21,283 nt of DNA from Spirochaetales bacterium (lineage in GTDB: Bacteria; Spirochaetota; Spirochaetia; DSM-27196; SLST01): contig SLST01000279.1 in assembly GCA_007130265.1 (NCBI GenBank), positions 1 through 21,283 on the forward strand. The letters run 5' to 3'. The translations under genes were made by a program, and so were the position numbers. The notes beneath the pieces are model-generated. The model searched no databases. It was not told the DNA's origin and saw nothing but the letters and a program-made list of their open reading frames with translations. Of this stretch, positions 14,042 to 21,283 are shown in pieces (the stretch's first letter is position 1; each line of letters opens with the position of its first letter).

Positions 14042-15532
14042 ATGATGCGCAGGGCCTCCGAACAGCCGAACATCGTCCTGATCATGGCCGACCAGTGGAC
14101 GTACGACACCCTTGGCGCGATGGGGAACGAGACGGTACGCACACCCCACATCGACGCCCTGGCCCGCGGGGGCGTGCTCTTTGAGCGGTGCTACTGCAAC
14201 TCGCCGCTCTGCGTTCCCTCGAGAGGGTGCCTGATGACCGGTCGGCATGCGGGCCGGATCGACATGTTCGACAACGCCTCCGAGCTTGCGGCGGGAACCC
14301 CCACCTTCGCCCATCACCTGCGCCGCTGCGGCTACGACACGGTGCTCACGGGGAAGATGCACTTCATTGGGCCCGACCAGTTTCACGGATTCGAGAAGCG
14401 ATTGCTCACCGACATCTACCCGGCCACGTTCACGCTCACGCCGGACTGGAGCCGGGGGGTCTACGCGAACCCGGGCTCGAGCGTGTCCCGGATCACCGAT
14501 TCGGGGCCCTGCACGTGGAACCTGCAGCTCGAGTACGACGAAGAGGTCCTGCACACCTCCCGCCAGTATCTTCGCTCGTACGCGACGGATGGGAACCGGC
14601 GCGCCAAACCGCTCTTCCTCTGTGCCTCGTTCACGCACCCTCACGATCCCTTTGAGATCACCGCTCCGTACTGGGACCTGTATGACGGGGCGGATCTCCC
14701 GCTGCCACGCTCGGCGGCTGAGCCGGTGTCGGACATGCACCCGTACGACCAGTGGATCCAGGCGCATCACGAGGTCGGATCGCATCCGCTTTCCGACGAC
14801 CGGATCCGCCGGGCCCGACGCGGCTACTACGGCATGGTCTCGTACTTCGACCACGCCGTGGGCACGATCCTGAACGAGCTCGCCGCGCTGGACATGCGCG
14901 AGAACACGGTCGTCATCGTGACGAGCGACCACGGAGAGATGCTCGGCGAGCACGGCATGTGGTTCAAGCGCACCTTCCACGAGAACGCGGTGCGGGTGCC
15001 TCTCGTCATCAGCCGGCCGGCAACGATTCCGGCAGGCGTCCGCCGGGACGAGGTCGTATCGCTCGTGGACCTGAGCGCCACGCTCCTCGACCTCGCCGGA
15101 GTGCCGGACGCAGAGGAGTGGGTAGATCGCATGGACGGTGAGAGCTTTCGCGGTCTGCTCGAACCTTCCGCCCGCACCGCGTCGGCTCCGGGCGAGTGGA
15201 AGAACGAGGCGTTCTGTGAGTATTACGGTGAGGGCCCGATCGAGCCGTTCGCCATGCTTCGGCGCGGCCGGTGGAAGTACGTCGCGGTCAACCGGGAGGC
15301 ACCACTGCTCTTCGATCTCGACTCAGACCCGTGCGAGACGACCAACTGCGCGACTGACCCGGCGCATTCGGCCGTGCGCGAAGCGATGGCGGCGGAAGTC
15401 GACCGGCGAGTCGATCTGCCGGCGATGTCGCAGCGCGTGCGAGACAGCCAGAAGGAACGGCTCATGGTCCATGAGGCGCTGACCACCGGTGAGGCCCGTC
15501 TGTGGGCGCTGGAGAACCGGTTCCACGTGTAG
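14042..15532 (+). CDS. Cys-type sulfatase (S1 family, choline-sulfatase/arylsulfatase-like)
   Basis: Hydrolyses a sulfate ester. The 496-residue protein starts at ATG 14042 (ATG 14045 is adjacent) with GGGGAG 7 nt upstream, just after the previous stop. The active-site signature is CVPSRGCLMTGR, with C57 as the residue converted to formylglycine. Metal and substrate residues are recognisable: D17 (IMADQW), K105 and H107 (TGKMHF), H199/H201 (THPHDPF), and D296/H297 (SDHGEMLGEHG). The WFKRTFHENAVRVPLVI stretch resembles choline-sulfatase. The longer in-frame open region upstream is within the DUF1349-like gene and is not a start. No signal peptide is seen, so the substrate is probably imported first. 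A maturase (anaerobic SME or FGE) is required but not in this window. Natural substrate unknown; neighbours suggest a sulfated glycan. Confidence 0.94.
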   Translation: MMRRASEQPNIVLIMADQWTYDTLGAMGNETVRTPHIDALARGGVLFERCYCNSPLCVPSRGCLMTGRHAGRIDMFDNASELAAGTPTFAHHLRRCGYDTVLTGKMHFIGPDQFHGFEKRLLTDIYPATFTLTPDWSRGVYANPGSSVSRITDSGPCTWNLQLEYDEEVLHTSRQYLRSYATDGNRRAKPLFLCASFTHPHDPFEITAPYWDLYDGADLPLPRSAAEPVSDMHPYDQWIQAHHEVGSHPLSDDRIRRARRGYYGMVSYFDHAVGTILNELAALDMRENTVVIVTSDHGEMLGEHGMWFKRTFHENAVRVPLVISRPATIPAGVRRDEVVSLVDLSATLLDLAGVPDAEEWVDRMDGESFRGLLEPSARTASAPGEWKNEAFCEYYGEGPIEPFAMLRRGRWKYVAVNREAPLLFDLDSDPCETTNCATDPAHSAVREAMAAEVDRRVDLPAMSQRVRDSQKERLMVHEALTTGEARLWALENRFHV

Positions 15533-15539
15533 CGACGGC

Positions 15540-17732
15540 TCACTCCCACGGCGCGACGAACGTCCCTTCTCCCCGTTCGCTCTTCATGCCGATCGTCCAG
15601 TCGGTCACGAAGGGCGGCTCGTGGGCTCCGGCGGCAATGCGGTCGCACTCGCGGTCGTCCGCGTCCAACCGCACGAAGAACCGGAATCGGTGCTCGCCCC
15701 GGTCTGTCCAGCGGTGAGGCTCCTCCGCCTTCACTCCGCCGTTCTTCCCCTGCCACGCGTACGCAGGAGAGCGCAGGAGCGTGTAGCGTACCGAATTGCC
15801 GGTACCGTCGATCCCGAACGCGTCGGGCCCCACGATTGCGCAGCGGCGCCCGCCCTCACCGGCCACGATCGTGGAGTCGACCACCGGATACTCGTAGCCG
15901 TTCTGCCGACGTTCGAGTCTGCCCGCAGGGACACCGTCGATTCGCGACGTCACCTTACCGCCGAAGCCGAAGACGAGCTTAGCGAGTGTGAGTCGTTCAG
16001 CCCACGTCACCGACACGCCGATCTCAGCAACCGGCGAATCGCTGTACAGGGTGACCCAGACCGCGATGTCGCTGCGCCCGCATACACCGTCGCCGCGCAG
16101 CACCGCGCGGATCGGACCGTCCTCCAGCACCGCTGTCCGGGAGAGCCTGCATTGCTCGCGCGCCACGCGAGAGAACCCGGTTATGTCGTGCGACCAGGTA
16201 TCGCTCGGGTCATCGATGAAGTCGATACCAACGGTGAGCGGCATCAGGGGATGTCGTCCGTCACCGGCGGGTCTCAACGAGAGGACCGGTGACCCGGCGT
16301 CGGCCTCCACCCGCCAGTGTCGGTTCTCGACGCGCCTCCCGTCAATCCGGATGTCATCGTTACCGTGAGCGGCAGGCTTCGCTGAATGCCGCAGCCGGTA
16401 CGAGACGAGCTCGGTCGCCGGCACGACAGCCTTCCAGAGGATCATTCGCTTGGAGCCGGAGACCGACGGCTGCTGCACGACCTGGTACGGCACCGGCTCG
16501 TCGTCCGGGCCGGTGAGCTCTCCGCTGAAGAGCCGCCAGTCGAGCCACGGCTCATGGGCGATGTGGCCGGCGAAGTCGACCCGGGAGGGATTGTAGACCA
16601 TGAGGCGATGAAGCCCGTCCGGGGCGCTTCGCAGCAGCGCGCGGTAGAGCGTCGAGTGAACGAGCTCGTTCAAGCTGCTCGCCGACTCACCGAGCTGGTC
16701 GCGCGCGTCGACATACGCATCAGGCACGCTCGTGCCGTCGAAGATGTCGTGAAACTGGTTGAACAGTATTCGACGCCATGCCCTGTGAACCAGTGTTTCG
16801 GCGTGGTCAGGGGCGTCGTCGGGGAATCGCGAGATCGTACGCTCCGCGACCAGCGCGAGATGCTCGGCCCGGCGCACCTGCGCCTTCACCTCGCGCTCCA
16901 CGCTGTAGCATCCAATCGCGTGCATCTGCAGCTCGTCCTCGACCACCGGCAGGGCGCCGGCATGTGGGCGCACCTCCTCGAAGAAACGTTGCGGGCTTGA
17001 AAAACGAAGCTCGCACCCGGGGATCGCGCTCGCATTGGCGACGATCCACTCGATCATCCGCCGCGTCGGTCCGCCTCCATGGTTACCCACGCCGTAGAAG
17101 CACATCACGTGCTCGACGCCTTCGGTCCTGCATTCGGATACGAGCCTCGTGATGTAGTCGGACATCATCTCCGGTGTGTCGACGTTGTACCGCTCGAAGA
17201 TCCGCCAGGCAATCACCTCGCTGCCGTCGGGTGACCGCCACCTGAAGAGGTTCCCGGGCAGCTCCTTCTCGTGCGGACCGGGCCGCATGAAGACGTAGCT
17301 GTCGTAGCCGTACTCGCGCAGGAGCGATGGAAGTGTCGCCGCGTGGCCGAAGCTGTCCACGTTGTAGCCCACGGTGGGACATGCGCCGAAATGGCGCTGG
17401 TGGTGGTCGCGCCCGAGATCCATGTGCCGCCGGAACGACTCTCCGGTCGGCAGGTTGCAGTCGGGTTGCACGTACCAGCCGCCGGCGACATCCCAGCGCC
17501 CCTCCGCGGCGAGTCGCTTGATCCGGGCGAACAGCGTCGGATCAAGCGCCGCTATCTGCTCGTAGACCCAGACATCGCTTCGGGTGAAGATGAACTGCGG
17601 GTATTCCTCGAGCAGGTCGGCCGCTGCACGGCAGGTTAGCAGCACCTCCGCGACGCCGGCAGGCCATCGCCAGAACCAGACCGGATCGAGGTGAGCGTTG
17701 CCGATCATGTGTACCGTCATCCGCGGCGACAC
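15540..17732 (-). CDS. GH38 alpha-mannosidase
   Basis: Retaining alpha-mannosidase with a zinc-dependent active site. The 730 residues show GH38 landmarks in order: NAHLDPVWFW (H14 and D16 as zinc ligands), DVAGGWYVQPDCNLPTGES (81-99), NVDSFGHAATLP with the nucleophile D126, GVGNHGGGPT (near 214-223) and NQFHDIFDGTSVPDA with H328 as the third-domain zinc ligand. A beta-rich C-terminal part follows. The protein is shorter than many GH38 enzymes (about 850-1000 residues), closer to compact bacterial forms. No signal peptide is present, so it acts in the cytoplasm. I kept the GTG at 17732 because AGGG lies about 6 nt upstream; ATG 17720 is the alternative. It is the last gene of the transporter operon, 8 nt after the LplC-type permease, and converges with the sulfatase across only 7 bp. 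Confidence 0.94.
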   Translation of the reverse strand: MSPRMTVHMIGNAHLDPVWFWRWPAGVAEVLLTCRAAADLLEEYPQFIFTRSDVWVYEQIAALDPTLFARIKRLAAEGRWDVAGGWYVQPDCNLPTGESFRRHMDLGRDHHQRHFGACPTVGYNVDSFGHAATLPSLLREYGYDSYVFMRPGPHEKELPGNLFRWRSPDGSEVIAWRIFERYNVDTPEMMSDYITRLVSECRTEGVEHVMCFYGVGNHGGGPTRRMIEWIVANASAIPGCELRFSSPQRFFEEVRPHAGALPVVEDELQMHAIGCYSVEREVKAQVRRAEHLALVAERTISRFPDDAPDHAETLVHRAWRRILFNQFHDIFDGTSVPDAYVDARDQLGESASSLNELVHSTLYRALLRSAPDGLHRLMVYNPSRVDFAGHIAHEPWLDWRLFSGELTGPDDEPVPYQVVQQPSVSGSKRMILWKAVVPATELVSYRLRHSAKPAAHGNDDIRIDGRRVENRHWRVEADAGSPVLSLRPAGDGRHPLMPLTVGIDFIDDPSDTWSHDITGFSRVAREQCRLSRTAVLEDGPIRAVLRGDGVCGRSDIAVWVTLYSDSPVAEIGVSVTWAERLTLAKLVFGFGGKVTSRIDGVPAGRLERRQNGYEYPVVDSTIVAGEGGRRCAIVGPDAFGIDGTGNSVRYTLLRSPAYAWQGKNGGVKAEEPHRWTDRGEHRFRFFVRLDADDRECDRIAAGAHEPPFVTDWTIGMKSERGEGTFVAPWE

Positions 17733-17740
17733 GTTCGACC

Positions 17741-18619
17741 CTATCCCTTCAGCGAACCGATCATCACGCCCTTGACGAAGTACCGCTGGATGAACGGATA
17801 GATCATCATGATGGGGATCGTAGCGACCATGATCACCGCGTACTTGACGGTCTGCGCGAGATACTGACTGGCAAACGTATCGTCGCCTGCCAGCTGATCT
17901 CCCCCGTGATGGATGAGAATGTTGCGCAGCACCATCTGGAGCGGATAGACTCGCGTGCTTCGCAGGAAGAGTAGCGCATGGAAGAACACGTTCCAGTGTT
18001 CAACCGCGTAGTAGAGCCCGATGACCATGATTGACGGCTTGGCGAGCGGCACGACGACGTGCCGGAACACGTGCCAGAAGTTCCCCCCGTCGATCGTCAC
18101 CGCCTCCTCCATCTCGGTAGGCACCGCCTGAAACGCGGTACGAAGGATGATGAAATTGTAGACGTTCACCGCCCGTGGCAGCATCATCGCCCAGCGCGTA
18201 TTCACGAGGTCCAGGTTGGCTACGACGATGTAGAGCGGAACGATACCGCCCTTGAAGAACATGGTGAACACCATGAGCTTCATGATGATGCTCGCGCCTT
18301 TGAGACCACGCCGCGACAGGGCGAAGGCCGCGAACATCGTCAACGTCATGTTGATCGCGGTTCCGCCGGTCACGTAGATCACGGTGTTGCCGTAGGCCCG
18401 CCACAGGAGCTGATAGCGAAACACTTCACGGTACGCAGCAAGGCTGAAGCCCTGCGGCAGGAGCAGGAAGCCTCGTCTGCGCGACAGCTCGAATGCGTCC
18501 GAGATGGAGGAGATTGCGACGTAGTAGAACGGGTAGAGCGTCACGACGACGACGAAGATCATGGATGCGATGATGAACCCGTGAATCGCGGCGTCTCCAG
18601 GTGATTTGCGCTGTACCAT
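17741..18619 (-). CDS. Carbohydrate ABC transporter permease, LplC/YtcP type
   Basis: Inner-membrane permease of the CUT1-like sugar importers, 292 residues with about six hydrophobic segments beginning at residue 14. The EAA loop that contacts the ATPase is EMEEAVTIDGGNFWHVFRHVV followed by PLAKPSI near 175-200. The closing stretch (PIMMIYPFIQRYFVKGVMIGSLKG) is characteristic of the LplC/YtcP group, which usually serves oligosaccharides. ATG 18619 has GAGGGG 6 nt upstream, and the stop of the partner permease lies only 11 nt before it. No ATP-binding subunit is seen in the window; such systems often share a common ATPase (MsmX/MsmK type) encoded elsewhere. Confidence 0.95.
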   Translation of the reverse strand: MVQRKSPGDAAIHGFIIASMIFVVVVTLYPFYYVAISSISDAFELSRRRGFLLLPQGFSLAAYREVFRYQLLWRAYGNTVIYVTGGTAINMTLTMFAAFALSRRGLKGASIIMKLMVFTMFFKGGIVPLYIVVANLDLVNTRWAMMLPRAVNVYNFIILRTAFQAVPTEMEEAVTIDGGNFWHVFRHVVVPLAKPSIMVIGLYYAVEHWNVFFHALLFLRSTRVYPLQMVLRNILIHHGGDQLAGDDTFASQYLAQTVKYAVIMVATIPIMMIYPFIQRYFVKGVMIGSLKG

Positions 18620-18630
18620 TCAGTTACCCC

Positions 18631-19602
18631 TCACCAGAGACTCGTCTCGGTCAAACGCCGTGACATGAAATTGGCGCCTACGAGAAACATCAGATTTATG
18701 AACTGATTGAACAGATCGACAGCGGTCGCAAACGACTGATTGGGGCGCTCCTGGAAGCCCCGGCGGTACACGAAGCTCGAGATCACGTCACCCGTCTCGT
18801 ACGTCAGCGGATTGTACAGCAGGATGACCTTCTCCACTCCTATGTTCAGCAGCTGTCCGATCCGCAGGATGAACATGATTACGATCGTCGGAAGAATCCC
18901 GACGAGTGTGATACTCCACATCTTCCGCAGCGTTCCCGCTCCGTCTATTGTCGCTGCCTCGTACAGCTCAGGATCGATGGATGAGAGCGCTGCGATGTAG
19001 ATGATCGCACTCCATCCCATGCGCTGCCAGATTTCGGAGGCAACATAGATGGGTCGGAATGCTCCGGGCTGGTTGAGCCATACCCGTGGCTCGAGGCCGA
19101 ACACGGACGAGAGCAGCATCGTGATGATTCCGTGATTCGGGTTGAGAAAATCGTAGACCATCCCGACGACGACGACCGTTGAGATGAAGTGCGGCAGGTA
19201 GCTGATCGTCTGGACGGTCCGCTTGAAGGCGATGTTCCGCAGCTCGTTGAGCATGAGCGCGAAGATGATGGGGATGGGGAATCCGAACACGACAGAATAG
19301 AAGTTGATCAGGAGCGTGTTCCGGAGGATCCGCCAGAAGTAGACGCTGCCGAAGAACGACTCAAAGTGACGCCAGCCGACCCATGGGCTTCCCACGATGC
19401 CGAGCGACGGACTGTATCGCTTCCAGGCAATAACAACGCCGTACATGGGTATGTAGTGGAAGATGACGAAATAGGCCAGCACCGGCACGAGCAGGGCATA
19501 GAGTATCCAGTACTTCGCGAGATACGCTCTCAGAGTCGGCTTACGATGCAGAAGAAGCGGCGTGCCATCGTTACCGTCTAAAGTACCCGGCTTCACATAC
19601 AC
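18631..19602 (-). CDS. Carbohydrate ABC transporter permease, LplB type
   Basis: Partner permease, 323 residues. After a 30-residue cytoplasmic segment come membrane segments starting at LYALLVPVLAYFVIFHYIPM, typical of LplB. The EAA loop is ELYEAATIDGAGTLRKMWSIT followed by LPTIVI near 220-250, and the C-terminus (LFLVGANFMSRRLTETSLW) is also family-like. The start codon is GTG 19602, with GGAG 8 nt upstream; there is no upstream ATG in frame. It is separated from the solute-binding protein by 80 nt that carry a perfect 11-bp hairpin, so its expression may differ from that gene although they are likely cotranscribed. Confidence 0.95.
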   Translation of the reverse strand: MYVKPGTLDGNDGTPLLLHRKPTLRAYLAKYWILYALLVPVLAYFVIFHYIPMYGVVIAWKRYSPSLGIVGSPWVGWRHFESFFGSVYFWRILRNTLLINFYSVVFGFPIPIIFALMLNELRNIAFKRTVQTISYLPHFISTVVVVGMVYDFLNPNHGIITMLLSSVFGLEPRVWLNQPGAFRPIYVASEIWQRMGWSAIIYIAALSSIDPELYEAATIDGAGTLRKMWSITLVGILPTIVIMFILRIGQLLNIGVEKVILLYNPLTYETGDVISSFVYRRGFQERPNQSFATAVDLFNQFINLMFLVGANFMSRRLTETSLW

Positions 19603-19628
19603 AGAAAACGCTCCGTTGCTCTAAGGAT

Positions 19629-19654
19629 GGTGTTCCGGCCCGAGCCGGAACACC
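19629..19654 (-). terminator. Perfect 11-bp hairpin between solute-binding protein and permease genes
   Basis: GGTGTTCCGGC and GCCGGAACACC (19629-19639 and 19644-19654) form an uninterrupted stem with a 4-nt loop (UCGG on the minus-strand RNA). No run of U follows, so it is not a standard full terminator. In many ABC operons a stem-loop here protects the 3' end of the abundant binding-protein mRNA and lowers permease expression. That role is inferred from position. Confidence 0.6.
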
Positions 19655-19662
19655 AGGTAGAA

Positions 19663-19674
19663 AACCAATTGGTT
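19663..19674. repeat. AACCAATTGGTT palindrome after the solute-binding protein gene
   Basis: A perfect 12-bp palindrome in the 80-nt intergenic region, followed immediately by GGTT-CGA-AACC (19671-19681). It could be a regulator site or add a small stem to the mRNA. Not recognised as a known operator. Confidence 0.3.
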
Positions 19675-19682
19675 CGAAACCG

Positions 19683-21283
19683 TCAGTTCCTCACCGGGGA
19701 GACCATTGACGGATCAACGAGGTCGGCACCCTGGTCAGAGAGCATCGGCAGGTTGCTCCAGTCGATTTCCGCACGCTCCATGTTGTACACATACGGTCCG
19801 CCGCGCTGCTGCCACGCCTCCACCGCGGTCTGCATGAGCTCGAGCGCGCGCTCTGCGCCCATGCGGCGCACGGTCGCCTGGAAGTTCTCGAACTCATCCT
19901 CAATGCTCGCGAGCCCCTCGACCATCCTCGAGCTCTCGGTGTCGACATAGGTCTGAAGGTCGGCCATGATGTCGGCGAACTCCTGAGCATCTTCGTCGGC
20001 CATGAGCACCGGCGGGATGGGCATGTTCTGTTCGATTTCGAAGACGTCGGTCCAAATGTTCATGACCGCAGCCCGCGATGCAGGCGTCGAGAGCGACAAC
20101 TGCGCGACGTCCCGGATGTCAACCGGCTTGGGCGTTCCCGCGATTCCAACGTACTTCGTACGTGCGTCGAACGGCGTCAGTCCCTGGGGATTGCGCATAA
20201 TGAGGTCTGTGTACACGGGGAAGCCGTCGATCATCTCGTAGGTAATCCCCTCGACCCCGAAGGTCGTCAGCAGGCGCCCCTCTTCGGTATAGAAGTAGTT
20301 GGCAATCTGCGCGATTCGCGCCGGTTCCGGTGCAGTTCGAGCGATCATGAACGCCGCGTCGGTCGCGGACTTGGTGATCATGCCGCGGTCAAAGTGCCGG
20401 TTGCCGTCGAGCCCGCGCGGGTACGCGACTGCCCAGATCAGGTGATCCGGGTAGAGCCCGGACTGCTCCATGGAGAGGTTCCACCGGTCCATCTGTCCGA
20501 TTCCGGTGAAGGTCGCTCCCATCACTCCCTGCGCCGCGGCTTCGTCGCGGATTGCGCCGGTGAAACTCATGTAGTCGGCGTTGATGTAGCCGTTCTGCAC
20601 GATCTCGCGCATGAACATGAGACGTTCACGGTACCCCGGCAAGAGCGGGCCGTACACGACCGTGCCGTTCGGTCCGCCGTCCATCTGGAACTCGTTCGTC
20701 ACCCCGAGCGTGTTCGCGAGCACGCGCAGCGTGCCCCAGGCGCCCACGTACGGAATCGTGTCGTCCTGGCCTGTCTCGTTCGGATCCTGCGTCTTGAACG
20801 CCTCGAAAACGTCGAGCCAATCCTGGTAGGTGTCGGGAATGTCGAGCCCGAGCTTGTCGAGCCAGTCCTTGCGAAGCATCGGACCGCCGGAGAACGCGCT
20901 CTCGAGATAGATGTTCGGCTCGGCGAAGTAGAGCAGATCTCCGTCGTCGCTGGTGACGCCCTTACGGATCGCCGGGAACTCGTCGAGTACCGCGAGGTAG
21001 TCTCCTATGTAGTCGCTGAACTGGTCGAGCGCGTAGATCTGGCCGTCCGCGTAGAGCAGCGCCGGATCGAGGAACGACTTGTCCATGTGACTCCATGAGT
21101 AGACGAGATCGGGCAGGTCGTTCGTCGCAACCATGATGTTCAGCGTCTCGTTCGCGGCCTGCTGCGGAACGTCGGTGAACTCGAACCGGACGTTGAACAT
21201 CTCCTCGAGCACGCCGTAGTGCGCCTCGTAGGGAACGACAGCGTACCGCTCCTCCGGCGTGAAGCGATCGATCGCCCTCCACA
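19683..21283 (-). CDS. Extracellular solute-binding protein of the LplA type (5' end beyond window)
   Basis: Binding component of the sugar importer. The frame is open to the window edge, so the N-terminus (expected signal peptide with lipobox) is missing; 532 residues are visible. An internal GTG at 21212 is not a credible start because the upstream codons read DRFTPEERYAVVPYEAHYG in frame. Family marks are the region VLEEMFNVRFEF with NIMVATNDLPDLVYSW, the segment LLYFAEPN and GPMLRKDWLDKLGLDIPDTYQDW, and WSHMDKSFLDP. These match large CUT1-type proteins of the LplA/YtcQ family (usually 500-560 residues). It is the first visible gene of the operon, followed by LplB- and LplC-type permeases and a mannosidase, which suggests a mannose-containing oligosaccharide ligand. 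Ligand unproven. Confidence 0.93.
   Translation of the reverse strand, partial: WRAIDRFTPEERYAVVPYEAHYGVLEEMFNVRFEFTDVPQQAANETLNIMVATNDLPDLVYSWSHMDKSFLDPALLYADGQIYALDQFSDYIGDYLAVLDEFPAIRKGVTSDDGDLLYFAEPNIYLESAFSGGPMLRKDWLDKLGLDIPDTYQDWLDVFEAFKTQDPNETGQDDTIPYVGAWGTLRVLANTLGVTNEFQMDGGPNGTVVYGPLLPGYRERLMFMREIVQNGYINADYMSFTGAIRDEAAAQGVMGATFTGIGQMDRWNLSMEQSGLYPDHLIWAVAYPRGLDGNRHFDRGMITKSATDAAFMIARTAPEPARIAQIANYFYTEEGRLLTTFGVEGITYEMIDGFPVYTDLIMRNPQGLTPFDARTKYVGIAGTPKPVDIRDVAQLSLSTPASRAAVMNIWTDVFEIEQNMPIPPVLMADEDAQEFADIMADLQTYVDTESSRMVEGLASIEDEFENFQATVRRMGAERALELMQTAVEAWQQRGGPYVYNMERAEIDWSNLPMLSDQGADLVDPSMVSPVRN

Overview
The window is GC-rich, densely packed bacterial DNA. No rRNA, tRNA, CRISPR array, insertion sequence or prophage gene is visible. 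A high-GC spirochaete or a relative is my best guess. The reasons are a troABCD-type metal transporter, an Rnf operon and an LplA/B/C-type sugar importer. This is an inference from gene content, not a proven placement.

Region 1 (1-4179, minus strand) is the front of an Rnf operon. It reads: a lipoprotein with a C-terminal FMN-attachment motif, rnfC, an RnfD fused to two FMN-binding domains (so RnfG is built in), and the first codons of a further gene that could be rnfE. The genes overlap or nearly touch, and one sigma70-like promoter at 4215-4243 can drive them. Four covalent-FMN sites are predicted in two proteins.

Region 2 (4273-5921, plus strand) holds a SpoU/TrmH-family RNA methyltransferase, possibly on a leaderless mRNA, and an exported acidic protein of unknown function.

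Region 3 (5950-10458, minus strand) is a manganese/zinc/iron ABC importer in the order troA-troB-troC-troD. Both permeases carry a C-terminal DtxR/TroR-like repressor domain with conserved metal-ligand positions. This resembles chlamydial YtgCR but occurs in both permeases. A strong promoter precedes troA, with an inverted repeat lying over the expected transcription start.

Region 4 (10412-11507, minus strand) holds a DUF1638 protein and a small hypothetical ORF.

Region 5 (11565-21283) is a glycan-use locus. On the plus strand are a 606-residue protein of unknown family, a DUF1349-like protein and a Cys-type sulfatase. On the minus strand are a solute-binding protein cut by the window edge, two LplB/LplC-type permeases and a GH38 alpha-mannosidase. 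None of the four non-transport proteins has a visible export signal. The simplest model is import of a small, probably sulfated, mannose-containing glycan followed by desulfation and hydrolysis in the cytoplasm. The substrate is not proven.

The most notable features are the double permease-repressor fusion with its candidate operator, the multi-flavin Rnf architecture, the uncharacterised 606-residue protein in the sulfoglycan locus, and two promoters placed so that the mRNA would be leaderless.
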